Below are positions 32,978 through 40,345 of a DNA stretch of 64,000 nt, piece after piece; the stretch's first letter is position 1, and every line of letters begins with the position of its first letter. The stretch is from contig JBAXLI010000003.1 of the NCBI GenBank assembly GCA_037134895.1, forward strand, positions 62,001 to 126,000, in the 5' to 3' direction. The notes beneath the pieces are model-generated. The model ran no database searches. It was not told where the DNA came from and saw nothing but the letters and a program-made list of their open reading frames with translations. This DNA comes from CAIRDP01 sp037134895. Its GTDB lineage: Bacteria > Bacteroidota > Bacteroidia > Bacteroidales > FEN-979. Position numbers and translations under genes: made by a program.

Positions 32978-34603
32978 ATGGAACAAACACCTGTAAATTC
33001 ATTTCTGGCAGGCGATTTTTACATCGCTGAAGCGCCGGGCGCCGATAAAAACAATTCAGGATCACTGCCTGTGCTGATATTACAAACACTTGAAAATGAA
33101 GAAGAATTGCTTGTGCTGCCCGGACAAGCGCCAGGGCATACACCGGCCGAAAAATATATGATTGAGATCCGGTCTACTGATATTGAAGACGGGTCCTTTT
33201 CGGAGAGATTGTTGTTCCCTGTTTCTAAACAGATGCGGATCAGGGTCGCTTCACTCAACAGGAAGATCGGCAGGATAAACAGGAAAAAAATTGATGAAAT
33301 GCAGCGTACGGTCGTGCATTTCCATACGGATGGATTTTACAGGCAGAAGTTCTCTCCCCAGGAATTCATTCCCGGAAAATCAAAAGTTAACTATGCAGGA
33401 AGGGTTTTTAATCAGAATGAGCTGATCAATGCGGTGGATGCTTCACTTGACTTCTGGTTGACCGAAGGGAGGTTTTCGGAACAGTTTGCCGAAAAGATCG
33501 CCGATTTTCTTGGTGTTGAGAATGTGTTGCTTACAAACTCCGGTTCATCTGCAAACTTATTGGCTTTTTCTGCCCTTACGTCAGAAAAACTGGGAGAAAA
33601 AAGGTTGAAACCAGGTGATGAGGTTATTTCTGTGGCTGCAGGTTTTCCTGCTACTGTAACTCCTATTATCCAATATGGTCTTATCCCCGTATTTGTCGAC
33701 GTAAGCATTCCTACCTACAACATTGATGTTGAGTCAATGAGGAAGGCCATTACTCCAAAGACAAGGTGCATTTTCATTGCTCACACCCTGGGGAATCCGT
33801 TTGATATTGACACGGTGATGGAAGTGGCGAGGGAACATGACCTTTGGGTTATCGAGGACAACTGCGATGCCTTTGGAAGCAAATACGACGGAAAGTATAC
33901 CGGTACTTTCGGACATCTTTCAACAATCTCATTTTATCCTGCACATCATATTACCACCGGAGAAGGGGGCGCCATCATCACAAATGATGCATTGCTGGCC
34001 CAGCTCGTGAGGGCATTCCGTGACTGGGGAAGAGATTGTTATTGTTCGGGAGGTGAAAATAACACCTGCGGCAAACGATTCACACAAACTTTTGGCAACC
34101 TTCCATTAGGGTATGACCATAAATATGTTTATTCAGAGATTGGGTACAACCTTAAAATGACGGATATACAGGCAGCTATCGGTTCTGCCCAAATTGATAA
34201 ACTACCTTCCTTCTGCGAAAAACGTAAAAACAATTTCAAACGTCTTCATGGGATCTTCGGCGCCTATCCTGATTGTTTCATTCTGCCGGAGGCTTCCCCC
34301 AAATCAGATCCCGCCTGGTTCAGTTTTATTGTCACCTTAAAACAGGATTGTCCCTTCAAACGCGACGATCTCAGCAAGTTTCTGAATATGAATCTGATAG
34401 AAACCAGGAACCTCTTTGCAGGCAATATGATCAAACAACCCGGTTTCATGAACCGGAATTTCAGGGTAGCCGATACCCTGGCAAATACGGATTATATCCT
34501 GAACAATACGTTTTTCCTTGGAACCTATCCCGGCCTGACCGAAAGCATGATGAACCATATCGAAAACACCCTAAAGCTTTTCATCTCCCAAAGAGAAAAA
34601 TAA
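32978..34603 (+). CDS. rfbH: CDP-4-dehydro-6-deoxyglucose 3-dehydratase (E1) with N-terminal MazF/PemK-like domain
   Basis: A 541-residue protein; usual RfbH is about 437. The region from about residue 120 on matches RfbH/E1, the PMP-dependent iron-sulfur enzyme that removes O-3 of CDP-4-keto-6-deoxyglucose. FYPAHHITTGEGG (His323/His324) has His where aspartate-fold aminotransferases have the PLP Lys. WGRDCYCSGGENNTCGKRF carries the Cys residues of the [2Fe-2S] site, and RNLFAGNMIKQPGF and NNTFFLGTYPGLT are also conserved. Residues about 8-112 are extra. They start AGDFYIAEAPG and end RVASLNRKIGRINRKKIDEMQ, which resembles the MazF/PemK fold. This is by eye only. The ATG at 32978 follows a promoter-like region, so the extension appears genuine. 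Confidence 0.9.
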   Translation: MEQTPVNSFLAGDFYIAEAPGADKNNSGSLPVLILQTLENEEELLVLPGQAPGHTPAEKYMIEIRSTDIEDGSFSERLLFPVSKQMRIRVASLNRKIGRINRKKIDEMQRTVVHFHTDGFYRQKFSPQEFIPGKSKVNYAGRVFNQNELINAVDASLDFWLTEGRFSEQFAEKIADFLGVENVLLTNSGSSANLLAFSALTSEKLGEKRLKPGDEVISVAAGFPATVTPIIQYGLIPVFVDVSIPTYNIDVESMRKAITPKTRCIFIAHTLGNPFDIDTVMEVAREHDLWVIEDNCDAFGSKYDGKYTGTFGHLSTISFYPAHHITTGEGGAIITNDALLAQLVRAFRDWGRDCYCSGGENNTCGKRFTQTFGNLPLGYDHKYVYSEIGYNLKMTDIQAAIGSAQIDKLPSFCEKRKNNFKRLHGIFGAYPDCFILPEASPKSDPAWFSFIVTLKQDCPFKRDDLSKFLNMNLIETRNLFAGNMIKQPGFMNRNFRVADTLANTDYILNNTFFLGTYPGLTESMMNHIENTLKLFISQREK

Positions 34604-35293
34604 ATGGCATTAGTTAAAAAGTACCCCTCTCTGGTCACCGGGTTTGTCAACAAAGGCGAAAACCTTTATGCCGTTGAGTTTAAATCGGAATGCGGAGTGT
34701 ACAAATATTCACCCGGACAATTCCTGCATCTTGCCTTGGATGAATATGACCCCAGTGCGCAATGGCCTGAATCCCGTTGTTTTAGCATGCAATCGGCTCC
34801 AAGCGACGAAACCATTAAAATCACATTTTCGGTTAAAGGGGTTTTCACGAACCGTATGAAGAATGAATTATTTACCGGCAAGAAAGTCACCCTGAAACTA
34901 CCGTTCGGCAACTTGTTTGAGCAGAAACATAGTAAAACAAACACTGTATTTATTGCCGGAGGAACAGGCCTCACCCCTTTTCTCTCCCTTTTTACAAACA
35001 CCACCTTTGGCAATTATATAAATCCTGTTCTTTATGCCGGATTTCGCAACCGAGCACTGAATATTTACAATGATGAACTCGAATCGGCAAAGATCATCAA
35101 CCCCTCATTCAGACCCATGATACAATATGAAGATGAAGCAGGGATGCTCGACATTAAAATAATTCTGGCTGAAAACCCTGAAAACCCTGCCTTTTTCATC
35201 TCGGGACCGCCTCTGATGATTAAGTTTTTTAAAACTTATCTACTGGATCAGGGAGCGAATGAATCGAATGTGTTGAACGATAACTGGGAATAA
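34604..35293 (+). CDS. FAD/NAD(P)H oxidoreductase, probable E3-type reductase partner of RfbH
   Basis: A 229-residue flavodoxin/ferredoxin reductase-type protein. The FAD site is ESRCFSMQSAPSD (RxYS-like) with FSVKGVFTNRM. The NAD site is VFIAGGTGLTPFLSLF, and FFISGPPLMIKFFK is the C-terminal nucleotide motif. RfbI/AscD, the usual electron donor to E1, is about 330 residues and has an extra plant-type [2Fe-2S] domain. That domain is absent here. The gene starts at the rfbH stop (0 bp), so it is very likely the reductase for RfbH and gives electrons directly to the RfbH iron-sulfur cluster or via a separate ferredoxin. Confidence 0.85.
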   Translation: MALVKKYPSLVTGFVNKGENLYAVEFKSECGVYKYSPGQFLHLALDEYDPSAQWPESRCFSMQSAPSDETIKITFSVKGVFTNRMKNELFTGKKVTLKLPFGNLFEQKHSKTNTVFIAGGTGLTPFLSLFTNTTFGNYINPVLYAGFRNRALNIYNDELESAKIINPSFRPMIQYEDEAGMLDIKIILAENPENPAFFISGPPLMIKFFKTYLLDQGANESNVLNDNWE

Positions 35294-35294
35294 T

Positions 35295-35831
35295 ATGAAA
35301 ATTGAAGAAACAACGATCGAAGGCTTAAAACTTATCCGCCTCAACAGGTTTGAAGATATACGCGGAAGCTTTGTCAAACCGTTCAATGCTGAATTCTTTG
35401 AATCAAATTCGTTGGAAACAAACCTGAGGGAATGCTATTTCTCCCTCTCCCATTCGAATGTGATCAGGGGAATGCATTTTCAGCTGCCACCATTTGAGCA
35501 TACCAAACTTGTGTTTGTGAACAACGGATCAATTCTGGATGTGGTCTTAGACATCCGCAAAGATTCAAAAACATTTGGTAAATATTTCTCTGTCCAAATA
35601 ACGGAAGATGACCCTATCTTAGTGTATATTCCAATAGGTTGTGCGCACGGTTTTTTGAGCCTCGAAAATTCCACTATTGTATCATATATGCAAACTACGG
35701 TGTATAAAAAGGATTGCGATGTAGGCATACATTATGATTCGTTCGGTATGGACTGGAAGGTTAGAAATCCTATAATTTCTGACCGGGATAAGTCGTTTGT
35801 AAATTTTACTGATTTTATTTCGCCATTTTAA
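35295..35831 (+). CDS. RmlC-like CDP/dTDP-4-keto-deoxyhexose epimerase
   Basis: A 178-residue cupin of the dTDP-4-dehydrorhamnose 3,5-epimerase family. It has VIRGMHFQLPPFEHTKLVFV with the catalytic His (RGxHxQ), then ILDVVLDIRKDSKTFGKY and IPIGCAHGFLSL. The Tyr-bearing loop region is TTVYKKDCDVGIHYDS. It follows the E3-like gene by 1 bp, after rfbH. In ascarylose synthesis an RmlC-type enzyme (AscE) epimerises C5 of the 3,6-dideoxy-4-keto intermediate, which fits this position, but a canonical RmlC role cannot be excluded. No rmlA, rmlB or rmlD genes lie in the window. Confidence 0.85.
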   Translation: MKIEETTIEGLKLIRLNRFEDIRGSFVKPFNAEFFESNSLETNLRECYFSLSHSNVIRGMHFQLPPFEHTKLVFVNNGSILDVVLDIRKDSKTFGKYFSVQITEDDPILVYIPIGCAHGFLSLENSTIVSYMQTTVYKKDCDVGIHYDSFGMDWKVRNPIISDRDKSFVNFTDFISPF

Positions 35832-35861
35832 ACTACTCTATATATCAAGAACCGCGATATA

Positions 35862-36709
35862 GTGATTTTTTCCCTGAGCCGGCATGATGAGCAGGGAGGA
35901 TTAAACTGTTTCAGCATTGCAAAGGAGTTTGCAAAAAACAACAGGGTGATCTTTATCGATCATCCATATACTATTAAAGATTTTGTTCTGAATGATATCA
36001 AAGGAGATGTAAGATGGAGATTAAAACATTTTATCCCTTTTCGCTGCGGCATTTCCAAATACAGAGGAGACGAAGCCAGTTTATATATTCTGTCACTCCC
36101 TCCTGTCATACCTATTAATTACCTTGAACCAGGTGGGCTTTACAATGCTCTGCAAGGAATAAATACAACGATCATCGGAAAGCGGATAGCGGGGGCTATA
36201 AAAAAACTTTCTTTAAAAAATATAATTTACATCAATGCATTCAACTTTTATTACCCCGACCTTAAAAAGTATATTAAGCCTTCACTCTATATTTATTACT
36301 GCATTGATATAATGATCAAACCATATTCGCTCAGGCATGGTCCCAGGCTAGAAAATCAATTATTAAAAGAAGTAGATGTTGTAATCACAACCGCTCCGAA
36401 ACTTCAGCAAGCAAAAAAGGTAATTAATCCAAATAGTTACCTGGTTACAAATGCTGCTGATTTTAATCTTTCAAGCAAAGCCCTTTCTCCATCAACATCA
36501 GTCGCTTCTGAACTTAAAGAGTTTCCAAAGCCCATCATTGGGTATTTGGGGAGTATAGAACGCCGAATTGATTATATCCTTATTGGATCTGTTGCAAGAA
36601 AAAATAAGGAATGGACATTTGTTTTGGTAGGCCCTCTTGAGTGCAAGTACATTCCTGATGAACTTTTTACAATCCCAAACATTATTTTTATTAAACAACA
36701 ACCCTATCA
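35862..36709 (+). pseudogene. Glycosyltransferase, 5' part, interrupted by an IS21-family element
   Basis: This frame is related to the intact genes at 45053 and 46264. It opens with GTG at 35862 (IVFSLSRHDEQGGLNCF-like start; an unusual upstream start cannot be excluded) and runs to 36709, where the element enters after a CTATCA target site. It contains the conserved IIGYLGSIERRIDY region of these transferases and the LVGPLECKYIP stretch. The 3' part resumes at 39210. Joining the two at the target site, keeping one copy of CTATCA, gives 1182 bp (393 residues) with no internal stop, and the residues across the joint (QQPYHRIPEFLKGFDVG) read naturally. The interruption therefore seems recent. 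Confidence 0.92.
36704..36709 (+). repeat. Target-site duplication, left copy (CTATCA)
   Basis: CTATCA at 36704-36709 is repeated at 39210-39215. The two copies flank a 2500-bp element with inverted ends, as expected from the staggered insertion of an IS21-family element. Confidence 0.88.
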
Positions 36710-36806
36710 TGTCAAATTGCACGAGAATTGACCCAGGGATTTGCAACAAAATTGACCCACCCACAAAAGTAAGATTAACTTGCTTCGGTGACCAAAACCG
36801 GAGCTT

Positions 36807-38246
36807 ATGTACAGAGTGGGTATGTATAACACGATCAAAACACATTTAGAACTTGGACACTCCATACGGAGTACGTCTAAATTATTGGCTATCAGTCGGA
36901 ACACGGTTCGAACGATTGCCCGACAATTAGAAACAGGACAAGAAGTTCCAAAGAATCTAACGCGCAAGAAAAAACTCCAGGATTATCAATCTGAGATTGT
37001 TACGATGATGAATAAAGGAAAATCATCGGTTTTAATCCATGAACACCTGGTGGATCGATATCAATTGGCAGTGGATTATACGACGGTCTCCCGATTTGTT
37101 ACTGAGATGAAAGGAACAGAAGTATTTGTTCCGGTGCTAACACCGCCTGGGCAGGAAGCCCAGGTTGATTTTGGATATATCGGTCGATTCATGAAAGACG
37201 GAAAGAGAGTCAAAGTCTGGGCGTTCTGCATGGTTTTAAGTTATAGCCGGTATAGTTTTTACTGCCTGGTGACCAACCAAAGCGTTGAAAGTTTTATTCG
37301 TTGTCATTGGCTGGCCTTTGAATATTTTTGCGGTGTGACCCTGGTTGTTCGCCTTGATAACCTTAAAGCAGGTGTTATAACACCCGACTTTTTTGAACCG
37401 GTTTACCAGGAAGAATATGCCCGGTTTTTGGATCATTATAGCAGCCATCCTATCGCCTGCCGACCTCACACTCCTCAACATAAGGGTAAAGTAGAACGGG
37501 GTATCGGTTATTTGAAAGAGAATTTTGTTAAACGCTATATCGACCATGATCTTGATTATCATGCGATGGAACAAAAGCTTGCAGTATGGCTTGAGAGTGT
37601 TTGTAATGCACGAAAGCATGGGACCACACGAAAGGTCCCAGCCGAAGTGTTTCAACAGGAAGAACGATCGGTATTACAATCTTTGCCTGCATTGCGCTAT
37701 GAGTATCCTGTGATTGAACAACGAAAAGTCGATTCGTACGGGCATGTTCACTATGGGTATAACTTTTACTCCGTACCGGATTATTTATCCGGAGAGCAGC
37801 TCACCGTCAAAGTCACCGGGAACATTCTTCGGGTGTACCAGGGACAGCTTGAAATTACCTGCCATGCCGTGGTCCATGGCCAGGGAATCTATGTTACCAA
37901 AAAGGAACACCAGCCTTCCTATAAAACCAAGAAAGATCTTCATTGGTATGAAGAGAAGGCGACTGAAATGGGGCATGATGTAACCGCATTTATGGAGCTA
38001 GCCCGGCAGTATCGTCCATTGCATTGGTATGATTACATGAAAGGGGTGATCAGTCTGAGCAAAGTATACTCTCATCAGGAAATCAACCAAGCTTGTAAAC
38101 GGGCTGTAACGTATAACAACATCAGTTATCAGACGGTAAAAAATATCCTCGATAAGAAACTGCATGTTGAAGATCAAGAGGTTTTATCCCCTGTGGCCTT
38201 TGGTGGTTGGGGACATGAGTTGTCCATGTATGATCAAATCCTCTAG
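36807..38246 (+). CDS. istA: IS21 family transposase IstA
   Basis: A 479-residue transposase. The N-terminal helix-turn-helix region (LELGHSIRSTSKLLAISRNT) recognises the end boxes. The DDE catalytic core has Asp in AQVDFGYIG, Asp in VVRLDNLKAG and Glu in HKGKVERGIGYLKENF. The C-terminal part has the usual VPDYLSGEQ and small beta-barrel region. It performs the strand cutting and transfer for transposition together with the IstB ATPase, whose gene starts 3 bp after the stop. Confidence 0.96.
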   Translation: MYRVGMYNTIKTHLELGHSIRSTSKLLAISRNTVRTIARQLETGQEVPKNLTRKKKLQDYQSEIVTMMNKGKSSVLIHEHLVDRYQLAVDYTTVSRFVTEMKGTEVFVPVLTPPGQEAQVDFGYIGRFMKDGKRVKVWAFCMVLSYSRYSFYCLVTNQSVESFIRCHWLAFEYFCGVTLVVRLDNLKAGVITPDFFEPVYQEEYARFLDHYSSHPIACRPHTPQHKGKVERGIGYLKENFVKRYIDHDLDYHAMEQKLAVWLESVCNARKHGTTRKVPAEVFQQEERSVLQSLPALRYEYPVIEQRKVDSYGHVHYGYNFYSVPDYLSGEQLTVKVTGNILRVYQGQLEITCHAVVHGQGIYVTKKEHQPSYKTKKDLHWYEEKATEMGHDVTAFMELARQYRPLHWYDYMKGVISLSKVYSHQEINQACKRAVTYNNISYQTVKNILDKKLHVEDQEVLSPVAFGGWGHELSMYDQIL

Positions 38247-38249
38247 ACC

Positions 38250-39008
38250 ATGGAAGCAGTAAGAGAAAAACTGAAGATCTTACGTCTGAGTGGTGCCAGT
38301 GCATCGCTTGAGAGCCGTAACCGGTATGCTCTGGATAACAAGTGTAGCTATCTGGAGTTTTTGGAGATGCTCCTGGAAGATGAATGTGTTCGCCGTAAGA
38401 GCAATGGGTTCGAACGAAAATTGAAAGCATCCCGCCTGGATCCATCAAAAACATTGGAAGCGTTCGACTTCCGTTTTCAACCCGATATCGATAAACGACA
38501 GATCCAGGAACTGGCTTCCTGTAGGTTTATTAACGATAGACAAAACGTTATTTTTATGGGTAAGCCCGGTGTAGGAAAAACTCATCTGGCCAATGCTATT
38601 GGACTCAGCGCCCTGCATCAAGGCCAAGAAGTAATGCTGGTTCATGCCAATACCCTAATTGATGATTTATATCGCTACAAGGCTGATGGAAGATACCAGG
38701 CAGCACTGAGAAAATATAAACGGCTGGATCTTCTGATCATCGATGAGCTTGGATTTAAACGAATCCCACGCAATGGCCTGGATGACTTCTTTGATGTCAT
38801 CCGTAGCCGTTATGAAACCGGTTCTATCATCATTACCACCAACCGGACTTTTGAAGACTGGGGGAGTTTGTTTGAAGACCCTGTCATGGCTTCTGCAATT
38901 ATCGACAGACTCATTCATCATGCTCAGATCATAAAAATCGCCGGAAACAGTTACCGGATAAAAAAAAGAAGCGAACTAACAGAAAGTGAAACAACAAGAT
39001 CAAAATAG
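38250..39008 (+). CDS. istB: IS21 transposition helper ATPase IstB
   Basis: A 252-residue AAA+ ATPase. Walker A is GKPGVGKTHLANAIG, Walker B is LLIIDELGF, and sensor 1 is IIITTNRTFEDW. IstB binds target DNA, recruits the IstA transposase and regulates target choice. An N-terminal helical domain (RLSGASASLESRNRYA) is present. Length and motifs match the family. It is the second gene of the IS21 element; its stop lies 201 bp before the element's right end. Confidence 0.96.
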   Translation: MEAVREKLKILRLSGASASLESRNRYALDNKCSYLEFLEMLLEDECVRRKSNGFERKLKASRLDPSKTLEAFDFRFQPDIDKRQIQELASCRFINDRQNVIFMGKPGVGKTHLANAIGLSALHQGQEVMLVHANTLIDDLYRYKADGRYQAALRKYKRLDLLIIDELGFKRIPRNGLDDFFDVIRSRYETGSIIITTNRTFEDWGSLFEDPVMASAIIDRLIHHAQIIKIAGNSYRIKKRSELTESETTRSK

Positions 39009-39072
39009 GTGGGTCAGTTTTATTGCAACTTGCAATACTATTGACCCGGGTGAACAACGAATGAAGGTATTT

Positions 39073-39104
39073 TTTGTTTCTGGCGGCATGCCGCCAGAAA
39101 CAAA
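39073..39104. repeat. 32-bp perfect palindrome inside the IS element
   Basis: Bases 39073-39104 are an exact 16+16 palindrome with no spacer, centred on GCATGC, 65 bp after the istB stop. It may act as a cruciform, terminator-like stop for read-through transcription, or a binding site. No T tract follows, so a classic terminator is not supported. Confidence 0.7.
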
Positions 39105-39209
39105 TCCTGGTAAAAAGAAGTATTATCGATGATTATTGAATTAATTTTGTCAAACAAGGTGGGTCACTTTTAATGCAATTTAGTGGGTCAAAATTAATGC
39201 AAGGTGACA

Positions 39210-39215
39210 CTATCA
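39210..39215 (+). repeat. Target-site duplication, right copy (CTATCA)
   Basis: CTATCA at 39210-39215, identical to 36704-36709. It directly follows the last base of the IS element and is the beginning of the resumed glycosyltransferase frame. Confidence 0.88.
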
Positions 39216-39549
39216 TCGCATTCCTGAGTTTTTAAAGGGGTTTGACGTTGGAATGGTGCCGTTTAAAACTGATGAAGTAAGCAGAACCATTTTTCCTCTG
39301 AAATTGTATGAGTACCTTGGAGCCGGATTACCAGTGGTCAGCACCAATTTTAATCCGGATATTTTAGAAAAAACCAAGGATGTGGTTTTCCTTGCCGATA
39401 CTCCTGAACTTTTTGCAGATGCAATTGTTCAGGCCTTACAATCGAACACTGAGAAAAACATTCAAAAAAGACTTGAAATTGCCCGTAATAATACCTGGGA
39501 ACAAAGGATAGAAGAATTTTCTGATATTATTGAATCATTGCATAAATGA
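39210..39549 (+). pseudogene. Glycosyltransferase, 3' part, separated by an IS21-family element
   Basis: This is the downstream half of the transferase interrupted at 36709. The frame is in register with the 5' part when the IS and one duplication copy are removed. The peptide HRIPEFLKGFDVGMVPF contains the nucleotide-sugar-binding region of the GT-B fold, and the stretch FPLKLYEYLGAGLPVVST is the typical C-terminal GT1/GT4 motif with the conserved EYLxxGxPVV pattern. It aligns with the ends of the proteins at 45053 and 46264. An internal ATG at 39253 could start a fragment product, but it has no function without the N-terminal half. Confidence 0.9.
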
Positions 39550-39603
39550 AATGAAGTGCCTTTTACTGGCGCCTTATCGTATTCCTGACATCATGTTAAG
39601 ATT

Positions 39604-40242
39604 ATGCCTATAATAAAGAAATCATTTGTCAAAGGGGTTATAGAGAGGCATCAATACCTGAGAGATATTGGTCAGCAGATAATTTACAATCAGGGAGGAT
39701 TGACCCCGAGATGGTGGGTAAGAAATATCCTGAATCGTTTCTTTCATAAAATTGGTAAAAAGACGAAGATCAGAAAACGTCTTTCGAGGCATGATCTCTA
39801 TCCCTGGCATAAATTTGTAATAGGAGATCACTCGACCATTGAGTGTTTTACAGTTCTAAATAATGGTGCAGGAGATCTGATCATTGGCAAGGACGTCCTT
39901 ATTGGGATTGGAAGCATTATCGTTGGTCCTGTGACAATAGGCGATCATTCAGGAACAGGTCAGCATGTTTTTATATCGGGATTTAATCATAGTTATGATG
40001 ATCCAGCTATAGAAACACGCTTACAACCCCTTGATAAAAAGCCAGTTGTATTGGGGATTGATGTTCATATCGGTTCCAATTCTGTAGTACTTTCTGGCGT
40101 CACAATCGGAGATAAAACACAAATAGGAGCTGGAAGCGTTGTTACCAAAGACATACCATCGTATTGCGTCGCTGCGGGTAATCCGGCAAAAATCCTAAAG
40201 AAATACAACTTTGAAACAAGGCTTTGGGAGCCTGCCTGCTGA
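39604..40242 (+). CDS. Left-handed beta-helix acyltransferase (first copy)
   Basis: A 212-residue protein of the LbH (hexapeptide) acyltransferase group, close to maltose/chloramphenicol/O-acetyltransferases. The hexapeptide run is GAGDLIIGKDVLIGIGSIIVGPVTIG (in part), with a conserved HVFISGFNHSYDDP loop that contains the catalytic-type His, then VHIGSNSVVLSGVTIGDKTQIGAGSVVTKDI (in part) and VAAGNPAKILKKY at the end. It probably O-acetylates a sugar of the polysaccharide. A very similar gene lies at 47457; both are 212-219 residues with the same layout. Confidence 0.93.
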   Translation: MPIIKKSFVKGVIERHQYLRDIGQQIIYNQGGLTPRWWVRNILNRFFHKIGKKTKIRKRLSRHDLYPWHKFVIGDHSTIECFTVLNNGAGDLIIGKDVLIGIGSIIVGPVTIGDHSGTGQHVFISGFNHSYDDPAIETRLQPLDKKPVVLGIDVHIGSNSVVLSGVTIGDKTQIGAGSVVTKDIPSYCVAAGNPAKILKKYNFETRLWEPAC

Positions 40243-40282
40243 ACCGAATATTCACTGTCGCTCATCTTGTGCTTATTGTTTG

Positions 40283-40313
40283 TTGGAATTGCATTAGCTT
40301 TAAGTTATATTTG
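40283..40313 (+). promoter_or_regulatory. Promoter before the second glycosyltransferase block
   Basis: TTG (40283-40285) and TATATTTG (40306-40313) are 20 bp apart, the best promoter match in the window. Transcription would begin near 40322, with a 24-nt leader before the ATG at 40346. It lets the second block be transcribed independently of the IS upstream. Confidence 0.55.
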
Positions 40314-40345
40314 CAAGTCTTCGGTTTTAATGAAAATTCATCGGT

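Larger units (their letters stand above)
36710..39209 (+). mobile_element. IS21-family insertion sequence, 2500 bp
   Basis: The element runs exactly from TGTCA at 36710 to TGACA at 39209 and carries istA and istB. The two ends are imperfect inverted repeats (TGTCAAATTGCA on the left, TGTCACCTTGCA on the right, read inward), each followed by an 18-bp box TTGCA-N6-TTGACCC. There are two boxes on the left (36717-36734, 36741-36758) and four on the right (39011-39028, 39030-39047, 39161-39178, 39185-39202, in mixed orientation). Multiple transposase-binding boxes at both ends are typical of IS21. A 32-bp perfect palindrome lies at 39073-39104. No internal decay was seen, so it may still be active. 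Confidence 0.95.

Noticed and set aside
32978..33330. Extra N-terminus of RfbH as an independent toxin-antitoxin gene
   Set aside because: It is in frame with RfbH without a stop, and no antitoxin-like gene lies next to it; a fusion is the simpler reading.
39073..39104. Palindrome as a rho-independent terminator for istB
   Set aside because: There is no loop spacer and no following T tract.
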